DNA of 38,150 nt from NCBI GenBank assembly GCA_022769285.1, contig JALEKD010000041.1, forward strand, positions 1-38,150, read 5' to 3'. Source of the stretch: Prevotella sp. (GTDB lineage Bacteria; Bacteroidota; Bacteroidia; Bacteroidales; Bacteroidaceae). Positions 7,331 through 15,319 of this stretch are shown piece by piece (the stretch's first letter is position 1; each line of letters starts with the position of its first letter). The position numbers and the translations under genes are program-made. The notes beneath the pieces are model-generated. The model did no database searches. It saw only the letters and a list, made by a program, of their open reading frames with translations, and was not told the origin of the DNA.

Positions 7331-8665
7331 ATGCCCTCTGCGACTATGGCTTACAAATATTTTCCACAAACCGACGAGGACATCCGGGAGATGCTGGCGC
7401 GCATAGGCGTGGGTTCTCTGGACGATCTCTATGCCGAGGTGCCCGACCAGATAAGGTTCAAGGGCGACTACCAGTTACCCGAGGCCATGAGCGAGGTCGA
7501 GGTACGGCAGTACATAGGCCGTCTGGCCGACAACAACCACCAGCTGGTGTGTTTTGCCGGTGCCGGTGTGTACGACCACTATACACCTTCGGCCATCCCG
7601 TCGCTGATAGAGCGGTCTGAGTTTCTGACCAGCTACACGCCCTATCAGGCCGAGATATCGCAGGGAACCCTGCACTACATCTTCGAGTACCAGTCCATGA
7701 TGAGCGAGCTTACCGGCATGGACATATCTAACGCCTCTATGTACGACGGCACCACGGCCACAGCCGAGGCAGTGCTGATGGCCAACGCATCGAGTAAGAA
7801 GTCGAACCGCGTGCTGGTCTCTGAAACGCTCGACCCCAAGACGCGGGCCGTAGTAGATACCTATGCACACTACCATGGCATAGAGATAGTTACCGTGCCG
7901 GCTCAGGACGGTGTCATGTCGCGCTCTGCCCTCGACGCCCTGCTCGACGAGACTCCCGCAGCCGGCGTGGTGGTTCAGCAGCCCAACCGCTATGGTATCA
8001 TCGAGGACTTCAGCGGACTGGCTGACAGCTGTCATGCCCACAAGTCGTTGCTGATAATGAACAGCGTAGCCGCAGACCTGGCTCTGCTCAAGACTCCCGG
8101 CGAATGGGGAGCCGACATAGCAGTCGGCGACGGGCAGTCGCTCGGCATACCCATGACCTTTGGCGGCCCATCGGTAGGCTATATGTGCTGTACAGAGAAA
8201 CTGATGCGCAAGATGCCTGGCCGTATCGTCGGAAAAACCCTCGACAGCAACGGGCAGAGGGCCTTCGTACTCACCCTGCAGGCTCGCGAACAGCACATCA
8301 GGCGCCAGAAAGCCACATCTAACATCTGCTCTAACGAGTCGCTCATGGCGCTCTATGTAACCATATACATGAGCCTAATGGGAAAGGAAGGCCTGAAGGA
8401 GGCAGCCCAGTTGTCGTACGACGGAGCCCACTATCTGTACGAGCAACTGCTGGCCAGCGAGCTGTTTGCCCCTGCCTTTGACCAGCCGTTCTTCAATGAG
8501 TTCTGCATCAACTACACGGGCGATGTAGATGCCCTGCTCCAGAAGCTGGAAGCCAACGGTATACTGGGCGGAGTCAAGGTGGGCGACCACACGCTGATGA
8601 TGGCCGTAACCGAGAAACGCACTAAGGAAGAAGTAGACCATTTAATTAAGTTGTGCCATGAATAA
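7331..8665 (+). CDS. gcvPA: Glycine dehydrogenase (decarboxylating), subunit 1
   Basis: A 444-residue alpha subunit of the P protein, which decarboxylates glycine on PLP. The protein begins MPSATMAYKYFPQTDEDIRE and contains CFAGAGVYDHYTPSAIPSL (about 74-92), YQAEISQGTLHYIFEYQSMM and GEWGADIAVGDGQSLGIPM. This is the catalytically inactive half of the ancestral fused enzyme; the PLP lysine is in the next gene. ATG 7331 follows the gcvH stop by 1 nt; ATG 7346 is an equally possible start. Its end overlaps gcvPB by 8 nt. Bacteroides species, as I recall, carry a single fused gcvP, so the split form is informative. Confidence 0.94.
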   Translation: MPSATMAYKYFPQTDEDIREMLARIGVGSLDDLYAEVPDQIRFKGDYQLPEAMSEVEVRQYIGRLADNNHQLVCFAGAGVYDHYTPSAIPSLIERSEFLTSYTPYQAEISQGTLHYIFEYQSMMSELTGMDISNASMYDGTTATAEAVLMANASSKKSNRVLVSETLDPKTRAVVDTYAHYHGIEIVTVPAQDGVMSRSALDALLDETPAAGVVVQQPNRYGIIEDFSGLADSCHAHKSLLIMNSVAADLALLKTPGEWGADIAVGDGQSLGIPMTFGGPSVGYMCCTEKLMRKMPGRIVGKTLDSNGQRAFVLTLQAREQHIRRQKATSNICSNESLMALYVTIYMSLMGKEGLKEAAQLSYDGAHYLYEQLLASELFAPAFDQPFFNEFCINYTGDVDALLQKLEANGILGGVKVGDHTLMMAVTEKRTKEEVDHLIKLCHE

Positions 8666-10115
8666 TAGATTATACGGAAACCTTATTTTCGAGCTGTCGC
8701 ACCCTGGATGCAAGGGCTATAGCCTGCCCCGCAACCGCTTTGGCCATCATGAACTGCCGGCTTACCTGCGCCGTGCCCACGATGCCGACCTGCCCGAGTG
8801 CGATGAGCTCACGGTGGTAAGACATTATACCAATCTGAGTGGTAACAACTTTGGCGTGGACAACGGGTTCTACCCCCTCGGCAGCTGTACTATGAAGTAC
8901 AATCCCTGCATCAACGAGGAGACAGCCAATCTGCCTCAGTTTGCCAACCTGCACCCCCTGCAGCCGGCTGATAGTTGTCAGGGCGCACTCGAAGTGGAGT
9001 ACAATCTGCAGCATAGCCTGGCCGAGCTGACTGGCATGGCCGACTTCACGCTCAATCCTTTTGCCGGGGCTCACGGCGAGCTCACCGGCTTGATGATAAT
9101 ACGTAGCTACCATCAGAGTCGCCACGACGACAAGCGTGTCAAGGTCATCGTGCCCGACTCGGCACATGGTACCAACCCGGCATCGGCCGCCGTCTGCGGA
9201 TTAGAGATAGTCGAGGTGAAGAGTACGGCCAACGGCCTGGTCGACGTAGAGGACTTGAAGCCGCTCTTAGGCGACGACATTGCAGCCATTATGATGACCA
9301 ATCCTAATACACTGGGCCTCTTCGAGACCGAGATACCCGAGATAGCCAAGCTGGTGCACGCCTGTGGTGCGCTGATGTACTATGATGGTGCCAACCTGAA
9401 CCCCATGTTAGGGGCGTGCCGTCCGGGCGACATGGGATTTGACGTAATGCACGTAAACCTGCATAAGACATTCTCAACGCCGCACGGTGGCGGTGGCCCA
9501 GGTAGCGGCCCAGTCGGCGTGCGGGCTGGCCTGGAGCAGTTCCTGCCTTCGCCACACGTATTCAAGGCCGATAGCAAGTTTGCCGTGAGCAACAGCAGCT
9601 TTAACCACGTGGGGGCTTTCCTGGGCAACTTCGGGGTCATCCTGCGTGCCTACACCTACATCCTGTCGCTGGGTCGCGAGAATATCAAGATGGTGGGCCC
9701 GCTGGCCACGCTCAACGCCAACTATATCAAGGAGAGCCTAAAGGATGTATATGAGCTTCCCATCACTGGGCTGTGTAAGCATGAGTTCGTATTCGATGGC
9801 TTGAAGGACAAGAGTACCGATGTTACGACCATGGATGTGGCCAAGCGTCTGCTCGACTATGGCTACCATGCGCCAACGATTTACTTCCCGTTGCTATTCC
9901 ATCAGGCTATGATGATAGAGCCTACCGAGAACGAGAGCAGGCAGACCATTGACGGGTTCATAGCTGTTCTGCGTAAGATAGCGCAGGAGGCCAAGGACAC
10001 ACCGGACGTAGTAAAATCGGCTCCGCACAACACGCCCATTGCCAGAGTGGACGACGTACTGGCTGCCAAGCATCCGATACTAACTTACAAGCAACTGGTA
10101 AATGACAAAGACTGA
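8658..10115 (+). CDS. gcvPB: Glycine dehydrogenase (decarboxylating), subunit 2
   Basis: A 485-residue beta subunit of the split P protein. PLP attaches to K270 in MHVNLHKTFSTPHGGGGPGS, followed by the family glycine loop. Other markers are YPLGSCTMKYNPCINEE (about 72-88), VPDSAHGTNPASAA (about 171-184) and MMTNPNTLGLFE. Together with GcvPA it releases carbon dioxide and loads the aminomethyl group on GcvH. The start overlaps gcvPA by 8 nt and the end overlaps lpdA by 14 nt, so expression is tightly coupled and equimolar subunits are plausible. Confidence 0.96.
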   Translation: MNNRLYGNLIFELSHPGCKGYSLPRNRFGHHELPAYLRRAHDADLPECDELTVVRHYTNLSGNNFGVDNGFYPLGSCTMKYNPCINEETANLPQFANLHPLQPADSCQGALEVEYNLQHSLAELTGMADFTLNPFAGAHGELTGLMIIRSYHQSRHDDKRVKVIVPDSAHGTNPASAAVCGLEIVEVKSTANGLVDVEDLKPLLGDDIAAIMMTNPNTLGLFETEIPEIAKLVHACGALMYYDGANLNPMLGACRPGDMGFDVMHVNLHKTFSTPHGGGGPGSGPVGVRAGLEQFLPSPHVFKADSKFAVSNSSFNHVGAFLGNFGVILRAYTYILSLGRENIKMVGPLATLNANYIKESLKDVYELPITGLCKHEFVFDGLKDKSTDVTTMDVAKRLLDYGYHAPTIYFPLLFHQAMMIEPTENESRQTIDGFIAVLRKIAQEAKDTPDVVKSAPHNTPIARVDDVLAAKHPILTYKQLVNDKD

Positions 10116-11349
10116 TCTGATTATTATAGGAAGCGGCCCGGGAGGATACCGGGCCGCTCAGTATGCTGCCAAGAATGGTCTGGAGGTCATCATCTTTGAA
10201 GACCGACAGGCTGGGGGTACCTGCCTGAACGAGGGGTGCATCCCCACCAAGTGTCTGGTTCACGACTCGCTCAAGGGTACCGGCTTCGAAGCTGCCATGC
10301 AGCGCAAGGACGAGGTGAGCGCGCAACTCCGACAGAGTGTAGAGGCCCTAATGGCTCAGCCACACATCACCCTGGTCAAGGCGCATGCCCGCTTAGCTGG
10401 AGGTAAGCAGGTAGAGGCCGACGGAGAGACTTACGAGGCCCAAAATATCATCATCGCAACAGGCAGCAGTGCCAAGTTACCACCCATCGGCGATATAGAC
10501 AGATCCGAGGTGATGACCTCTACCGAACTGCTACAGCTAAAGGCCCTGCCACACCGGCTCGCCATCGTGGGAGCTGGCGTCATAGGCATGGAGTTTGCTT
10601 CTATCTTCAACCGGATGGGAGTCGAGGTCGAAGTATATGAGTTCTTGAAAGAGTGCCTGCCCATGATTGACAAGGACCTGGCCAAGCGCCTGCGCAAGAA
10701 GATGGAGAAAGACGGCATAAAGTTTAACATGGGCTACAGCGTACAGGCCATAGCCGACCTGAATGCCGATGCCGTGTTGGTGGCCACAGGCCGCAAGCCC
10801 AACTATGACGAAGAAGAACTGACCCAAGTGGGCATCGAGTTTGACCGCCGCGGCATCATTACCGACAACAACATGCTTACCACGGCTGATGGTATCTACG
10901 CCATCGGCGATGTCAACGGCAAGACTCTGCTGGCACATGCGGCCACTTTCCAGGGCATGCGTGCAGTAAACCATATACTGAAACGCCACGACCACATACG
11001 GTTTGACATCATGCCTTCGGCCGTGTTCACTCTGCCCGAGGTGGCTTCGGTGGGCATAACCGAGGATGCCTGCAAGACCAATGGTATCACCTATAAGACC
11101 CACAAGGGTTTCTACCGTGCCAACGGCAAGGCCCTGGCCGAGGAGGTTACCGATGGACTGGCCAAGATAATCACGGGCGATGGCGGACGTATCATCGGTT
11201 GCCATATACTGGGCGCCCATGCCGCTGACATGGTTCAGGAAGTAGCCGCACTGATGAATAAGGACGTAACATTATCTGAGCTGGCCGACATGATACACAT
11301 ACATCCCACACTGAGCGAGATAGTGCAGGACATAGCCATCAATGGCTAA
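10102..11349 (+). CDS. lpdA: Dihydrolipoyl dehydrogenase (L protein / E3)
   Basis: A 415-residue flavoprotein that reoxidises dihydrolipoyl-GcvH with NAD+. The FAD-binding GSGPGGYRAA motif is at about residues 10-19. The redox-active disulfide lies in GGTCLNEGCIPTK (about 38-50). The NAD-binding GAGVIGMEFAS is at about 157-167, GIYAIGDVNG is the second FAD motif, and the C-terminal catalytic HIHPTLSE supplies the His-Glu pair. It is about 40-50 residues shorter than classic E3 enzymes, but all key motifs are present. It overlaps gcvPB by 14 nt and closes the operon before a bidirectional hairpin. Confidence 0.95.
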   Translation: MTKTDLIIIGSGPGGYRAAQYAAKNGLEVIIFEDRQAGGTCLNEGCIPTKCLVHDSLKGTGFEAAMQRKDEVSAQLRQSVEALMAQPHITLVKAHARLAGGKQVEADGETYEAQNIIIATGSSAKLPPIGDIDRSEVMTSTELLQLKALPHRLAIVGAGVIGMEFASIFNRMGVEVEVYEFLKECLPMIDKDLAKRLRKKMEKDGIKFNMGYSVQAIADLNADAVLVATGRKPNYDEEELTQVGIEFDRRGIITDNNMLTTADGIYAIGDVNGKTLLAHAATFQGMRAVNHILKRHDHIRFDIMPSAVFTLPEVASVGITEDACKTNGITYKTHKGFYRANGKALAEEVTDGLAKIITGDGGRIIGCHILGAHAADMVQEVAALMNKDVTLSELADMIHIHPTLSEIVQDIAING

Positions 11350-11453
11350 CCCGGGGTACCCATCCTAAGTACCCCAATCCCTTGGGTCACCCCATCTCTC
11401 AACAAAGTCCTCCCCCACTGCAACGCCCATAATTACGGAAAACCTCTATAACA

Positions 11454-11489
11454 AATTAAGCGCGAAACCTACAGGTTCCGCGCTTAATT
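11454..11489. terminator. Bidirectional terminator between lpdA and rplT
   Basis: A near-perfect hairpin whose arms AATTAAGCGCG and CGCGCTTAATT are extended inward by AACCT/AGGTT, with one mismatch and a TAC-like loop. It is flanked by T-rich sequence on the plus strand (TGTTTATAT) and on the minus strand (TTTGTTATAG). It lies 38 nt past the rplT stop and about 105 nt past lpdA and suits two convergent operons. Confidence 0.75.
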
Positions 11490-11527
11490 GTTTATATCAC
11501 ATAGGTAGCTTGGCTACCTTTGCTGAT

Positions 11528-11872
11528 TTACTTTACCTTGTCTACGATAGCTTTGAAAGCCTCGGGGTTATTTACAGCGAGGTCAGCGAGCACCTTACGA
11601 TTAATCTCGATGCCAGCCTTGTGCAGGGCACCCATCAACTGACTGTAGCTCATATCCTGCAGACGAGCAGCAGCATTGATACGCTGAATCCAGAGTGCAC
11701 GGAAAGTGCGCTTCTTGTTACGACGGTCGCGATAGGCGTATGTAAGACCTTTCTCCCAGGTGTTCTTAGCTACGGTCCAAACATTCTTCCGTGCGCCGAA
11801 ATAACCCTTGGTGAGTTTCAGAATTCTTGTTCTCTTTGCTTTTGAAGCAACGTGATTTACTGATCTTGGCAT
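11528..11872 (-). CDS. rplT: 50S ribosomal protein L20
   Basis: A 114-residue basic protein of the large subunit, needed for early 23S rRNA folding. It begins [19 protein letters not shown] and contains [37 protein letters not shown] and [19 protein letters not shown], the hallmark L20 segments. Length is normal. It is the last gene of infC-rpmI-rplT, 38 nt after rpmI. In E. coli L20 represses this operon by binding mRNA; whether that holds here is unknown. Confidence 0.97.
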   Translation of the reverse strand: MPRSVNHVASKAKRTRILKLTKGYFGARKNVWTVAKNTWEKGLTYAYRDRRNKKRTFRALWIQRINAAARLQDMSYSQLMGALHKAGIEINRKVLADLAVNNPEAFKAIVDKVK

Positions 11873-11910
11873 AATTTCTTTTCTTTAATAGTTCGACTAA
11901 AAAGTTAATG

Positions 11911-12108
11911 TTAACGGAGACAGAGAAGGTCACGAACCTGCTTCAGGTTAGAGTTGTCAACCATGGTCTGGTGAACAAGATTTCTCTTCTGCTTCTTGGT
12001 CTTCTTAGTCAGAATGTGACTGTGGAAAGCGTGATGTCTCTTAATCTTTCCAGTACCGGTGAAAGTAAATCTCTTCTTTGCGCCGGAGTTTGTCTTTACT
12101 TTTGGCAT
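11911..12108 (-). CDS. rpmI: 50S ribosomal protein L35
   Basis: A 65-residue, strongly basic protein beginning [20 protein letters not shown], with [22 protein letters not shown], the classic L35 sequence. The start is ATG at 12106-12108; the frame runs open upstream but that part is a non-protein-like leader. It lies 74 nt after infC. A 7-bp stem (GTAACGT/ACGTTAC, 12147-12170) lies in that leader. Confidence 0.95.
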   Translation of the reverse strand: MPKVKTNSGAKKRFTFTGTGKIKRHHAFHSHILTKKTKKQKRNLVHQTMVDNSNLKQVRDLLCLR

Positions 12109-12182
12109 TTTTGTTGTTGTTTTAATTGTTATTATTATGATAGGTGGTAACGTATATACCAAGACGTTACGCACACTACGTT

Positions 12183-12857
12183 TTAGTCTTTCTTCAGTTT
12201 TTGCAGGGCCTCGGCACCATTCTTAGCATTACCGAAAAGTCCACCGTCGGTCGGGGCACTCTCCGCGGCCACAGCCTCATTGGCCTTAGCCTCTTCGGCC
12301 TCGCGGTCGCGCTTCTGCTGACTCTTCTTGGCCACACCGGCTTTCTTAGGAGCCAGATAGAGGAACATCTTCTTACCCTCCAAGGCTGGCATAGACTCTA
12401 CCTTGCCATATTCCTCAAGGTCATTGGCAAAACGGAGGAGAAGAACCTCACCCTGCTCCTTAAAGAGAATGGAGCGGCCACGGAAGAAGACATAGGCACG
12501 CACCTTGTTGCCTTCGAGCAGGAACTCTTGAGCATGCTTGAGCTTGAACTGGTAGTCGTGCTCATCAGTCTGAGGTCCGAAACGTATCTCTTTAACTTCG
12601 ACCTTGACCTGTTTCTGTTTCATTTCCTTCTGGCGCTTCTTCTGCTGATAGAGGAATTTTGAGTAGTCGATAAGACGACAGACGGGGGGCTGTGCATTGG
12701 GAGAAATTTCCACAAGGTCAACGCCCTGCTGGCGTGCCATATCCATCGCTTTACGGGTAGGCATCACCTCGGAACCACCTTCACTTACCACACGAACTTC
12801 CCGGACATGAATCTGTTCGTTCACGCGGTACTGATTCTTCATTCTGTCATTTTTCAT
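12183..12857 (-). CDS. infC: Translation initiation factor IF-3
   Basis: A 224-residue IF-3 that keeps ribosomal subunits apart and monitors start-codon selection. The N domain has [15 protein letters not shown] and [20 protein letters not shown]; the C domain has [20 protein letters not shown] and [11 protein letters not shown]. Bacteroidota proteins carry a charged, low-complexity C-terminal tail, seen here after about residue 175. Start ATG 12857 is used; ATG 12842 ([10 protein letters not shown]) is the alternative. A strong promoter lies 26 nt upstream, so infC heads its own transcript. Confidence 0.95.
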   Translation of the reverse strand: MKNDRMKNQYRVNEQIHVREVRVVSEGGSEVMPTRKAMDMARQQGVDLVEISPNAQPPVCRLIDYSKFLYQQKKRQKEMKQKQVKVEVKEIRFGPQTDEHDYQFKLKHAQEFLLEGNKVRAYVFFRGRSILFKEQGEVLLLRFANDLEEYGKVESMPALEGKKMFLYLAPKKAGVAKKSQQKRDREAEEAKANEAVAAESAPTDGGLFGNAKNGAEALQKLKKD

Positions 12858-12882
12858 TCAACTATATTATAATTAGCGGCTG

Positions 12883-12913
12883 CAAAGGTACTAAATAATC
12901 GGGAACAAGCAAA
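12883..12913 (-). promoter_or_regulatory. Promoter of infC-rpmI-rplT
   Basis: On the minus strand TTTG (12910-12913), a 19-nt spacer and TACCTTTG (12883-12890) match the Bacteroidota vegetative consensus TTTG-N19-21-TAnnTTTG exactly. Transcription would start near 12876, about 20 nt before the infC ATG. Confidence 0.8.
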
Positions 12914-13004
12914 GAATAATTCAGATTATTTTTGTATTCCAGACGATTATTACATCTATGGTGACCAGTCCGGTAACCAGCGTGGACATCGGCCGAGACG
13001 TGGA

Positions 13005-13069
13005 GACCGGCCTTTACGTTTCCCGGAGCCGTCTTTAGAAAGCTAAAGTTCGGTCTTTTCATTTTCCGC
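13005..13069 (-). repeat. Family A dispersed repeat, copy 2
   Basis: On the minus strand the core AAGACCGAACTTTAGCTTTC, a CTAAAGACGG segment and one 21-bp unit beginning GGCTCCGGGAAAC, ending AAAGGCCGGTC. It matches copies at 4733 and 25622 but has only one of the 21-bp units. CTTTAG-CTTT-CTAAAG forms a small hairpin. Similarity continues loosely to about 12950, but the T-rich tail is weak. It sits between infC and thrS; apart from this and the infC promoter and thrS terminator, the 12858-13207 gap shows nothing else. Confidence 0.7.
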
Positions 13070-13148
13070 AGCTGTTGCTGCATCCTGACCACCCCTCATC
13101 AACAGCCTGGCCCCTGCTACGGTATCAATGGAGACTGGAAACAAAAAA

Positions 13149-13181
13149 GGCAGGGCCGTGCTATCAGCACACTACCCTACC
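13149..13181 (-). terminator. Terminator downstream of thrS
   Basis: On the minus strand GGTAGGG...CCCTGCC arms with inner GTGCT/AGCAC pairing are followed by TTTTTTG (13143-13148). The stem has a few mismatches but the U-run is good. It begins 26 nt after the thrS stop and separates thrS from infC. Confidence 0.65.
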
Positions 13182-13207
13182 CTCTCTATCTGTAGTCAGA
13201 ACCTATA

Positions 13208-15172
13208 TTAGTCCTGAGGCTCTATCTCTGTAGCCTTCAGTTGCTCGGCCACCTCGTCATTGATACGCTTGGCAAAGTCTTCCATAGACATAGTGGCCTG
13301 CTCGCCACCACCCTGCTTGCGCATGCTGACAAGGCCCTCTTCCATTTCCTTTTCGCCCACGATAACCATGTACGGAGTACGCTTCAGTTCGTTATCGCGA
13401 ATCTTGCGGCCTATCTTCTCGTTGCGGTCATCGATGATGGCGCGTACATTATTATTACCCAGATATTTGGCAACCTTTCGGGCATAGTCATTGTACTTCT
13501 CCGAGATAGGCAGAATAGCCACCTGATCGGGGGTGAGCCACAGGGGGAAGTGGCCTGCCGTATGCTCTATCAGCACAGCGGTAAAGCGCTCCAGTGAGCC
13601 AAACGGGGCGCGGTGAACCATAACCGGGGTCTTCTTGGTGTTGTCCTCGGCGGTGTACTCGAGCTTGAAGCGAGCTGGCAAGTTATAGTCTACCTGAATG
13701 GTGCCCAACTGCCAGCGGCGGCCGATGGCATCCTTGACCATAAAGTCGAGCTTGGGCCCGTAAAAAGCAGCCTCGCCATACTCCACCTTGGCATCGAGTC
13801 CCTTCTCGGCGCACGCCTCCTTGATAGCAGCCTCACTCTCTTCCCATACTTCATCTGAACCGATGTATTTCTCTTTATCTTTAGGATCGCGGAGACTAAT
13901 CTGGGCCTCGAAGTTGTCAAACTGGAATATCTTGAAAACTGCCTGAATAATGTCCATAACGCGGAGGAACTCGCCCTTGACCTGATCAGGACGACAGAAG
14001 ATGTGAGCATCGTCCTGGGTGAATGAGCGGACGCGGGTAAGACCATGAAGCTCGCCGCTCTTCTCGTAACGGTACACGGTACCGAACTCAGCTACGCGCA
14101 GGGGCAGGTCCTTGTACGAACGGGGCTTACAGGCAAACACTTCGCAGTGATGAGGGCAGTTCATAGGCTTTAACATATACTCCTCGTTTTCCTCAGGAGT
14201 GTGGATAGGCTGGAAGCTATCCTTGCCGTAGTGAGCATAGTGGCCCGAAGTGACGTAGAGGTTCTTGGAACCGATGTGGGGAGTGATAACCTCTTGGTAA
14301 CCGAAGCGCTTCTGTATCTTGCGGAGCATGTCCTGCAGGCGAAGGCGCAGCTCGGTACCCTTGGGGAGCCACATGGGCAGACCCTTACCGACGCGGTCAG
14401 AGAAGAAGAAGAGCTCCATCTCCTTGCCTATCTTACGGTGGTCACGTTTCTTAGCCTCTTCAAGCATAACAAGATACTCGTCGAGCATCTTCTTCTTGGG
14501 GAAGCTGATACCGTAGATACGGGTCATCTGTTCGCGTTTGGCATCACCACGCCAGAAAGCACCGGCGACGCTGGTAATCTTAATAGCCTTAATCGCGCCC
14601 GTAGAGAGGAGGTGAGGGCCACGGCAGAGGTCAGTAAAATTGCCCTGGGTGTATGTAGTAATGGTGCCATCCTCAAGGTCTTGCTCGATATGTTCGCACT
14701 TGTAGTCCTGGCCAGCAGCCTTGAACTCCTTGAGAGCCTCAGACTTGGACACCTCACGACGAACCACGGGCTCGTTCTTCTTAGCCAGCTCGCGCATCTT
14801 CTCCTCAATCTTGGGGAAGTCGTTCTCAGAGATGACCTGACCCTCGGCAGGCATTACATCATAGAAGAAACCATTCTCGACAGCAGGGCCGAAACCGAAC
14901 TGGATGCCAGGATAAAGTTCCTGGAGTGCCTCGGCCAGCAGGTGGGCCGAAGTGTGCCAGAAAGTGTGCTTGCCTTCCTCGTCTTCGAACTTATAAAGCG
15001 CGATAGAAGCATCAGCATTGATGGGGCGGTTCAACTCTACTGTTTCGCCATTGACACCGCAAGATACAACGTTGCGAGCGAGAGCCGGCGAAATGCTCTC
15101 GGCGATTTGTAACCCCGTTACTCCGTTCTCGTATTCACGCACGGAGCCATCAGGAAAAGTGATTTTAACCAT
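13208..15172 (-). CDS. thrS: Threonine--tRNA ligase
   Basis: A 654-residue class II synthetase that charges tRNA-Thr. The TGS domain ([20 protein letters not shown]) is followed by the editing domain with [20 protein letters not shown], the catalytic core with [30 protein letters not shown] and [11 protein letters not shown], and a C-terminal anticodon-binding domain ([14 protein letters not shown] segment at about 550). ATG 15172 gives the standard TGS start; the open frame upstream is not protein-like. It lies between its own terminator and the TPR gene. Confidence 0.97.
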   Translation of the reverse strand: MVKITFPDGSVREYENGVTGLQIAESISPALARNVVSCGVNGETVELNRPINADASIALYKFEDEEGKHTFWHTSAHLLAEALQELYPGIQFGFGPAVENGFFYDVMPAEGQVISENDFPKIEEKMRELAKKNEPVVRREVSKSEALKEFKAAGQDYKCEHIEQDLEDGTITTYTQGNFTDLCRGPHLLSTGAIKAIKITSVAGAFWRGDAKREQMTRIYGISFPKKKMLDEYLVMLEEAKKRDHRKIGKEMELFFFSDRVGKGLPMWLPKGTELRLRLQDMLRKIQKRFGYQEVITPHIGSKNLYVTSGHYAHYGKDSFQPIHTPEENEEYMLKPMNCPHHCEVFACKPRSYKDLPLRVAEFGTVYRYEKSGELHGLTRVRSFTQDDAHIFCRPDQVKGEFLRVMDIIQAVFKIFQFDNFEAQISLRDPKDKEKYIGSDEVWEESEAAIKEACAEKGLDAKVEYGEAAFYGPKLDFMVKDAIGRRWQLGTIQVDYNLPARFKLEYTAEDNTKKTPVMVHRAPFGSLERFTAVLIEHTAGHFPLWLTPDQVAILPISEKYNDYARKVAKYLGNNNVRAIIDDRNEKIGRKIRDNELKRTPYMVIVGEKEMEEGLVSMRKQGGGEQATMSMEDFAKRINDEVAEQLKATEIEPQD

Positions 15173-15201
15173 AATACAAATTAGTTTTATTTTAATCACT
15201 G

Positions 15202-15209
15202 CAAAAGTA
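15202..15209 (-). promoter_or_regulatory. Possible -7 box of thrS
   Basis: TACTTTTG on the minus strand fits TAnnTTTG, followed by C, 29 nt before the thrS start. No TTTG lies at the correct upstream spacing (the nearest is about 24 nt away), so the match is partial. Confidence 0.45.
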
Positions 15210-15238
15210 ATACTTTGTTTTGACAATAAATAACAAAA

Positions 15239-15262
15239 GGACAGCAATTTTCATTACTGCCC
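15239..15262 (-). terminator. Terminator downstream of the TPR gene
   Basis: On the minus strand GGGCAGTAAT-GAAA-ATTGCTGTCC forms a hairpin with two mismatches, followed by TTTTGTTATTT. It lies about 58 nt past the TPR stop and just before the thrS promoter region. Confidence 0.55.
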
Positions 15263-15319
15263 TTATTTCGTTGCCCACGGCCGCACCGATGTGAACGGCC
15301 GCACGGGCCTTTTACAACT

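Noticed and set aside
7475..8296. 273-codon minus-strand frame inside gcvPA and similar long antisense frames in gcvPB, lpdA, dinB, pyk and GH106
   Set aside because: They are opposite well-supported genes, show no family motifs and reflect GC-skewed codon use.
12862..13092. Minus-strand 76-codon frame over the family A repeat
   Set aside because: It is the translation of the repeat; equivalent frames at 4726 and 25669 share only the repeat part and differ beyond it.
15263..15319. Hairpin from the two GTGCGGCCGT copies after the TPR gene
   Set aside because: The copies are mainly direct repeats with a short self-complementary CGGCCG; the arms do not pair well and the better terminator is at 15239-15262.
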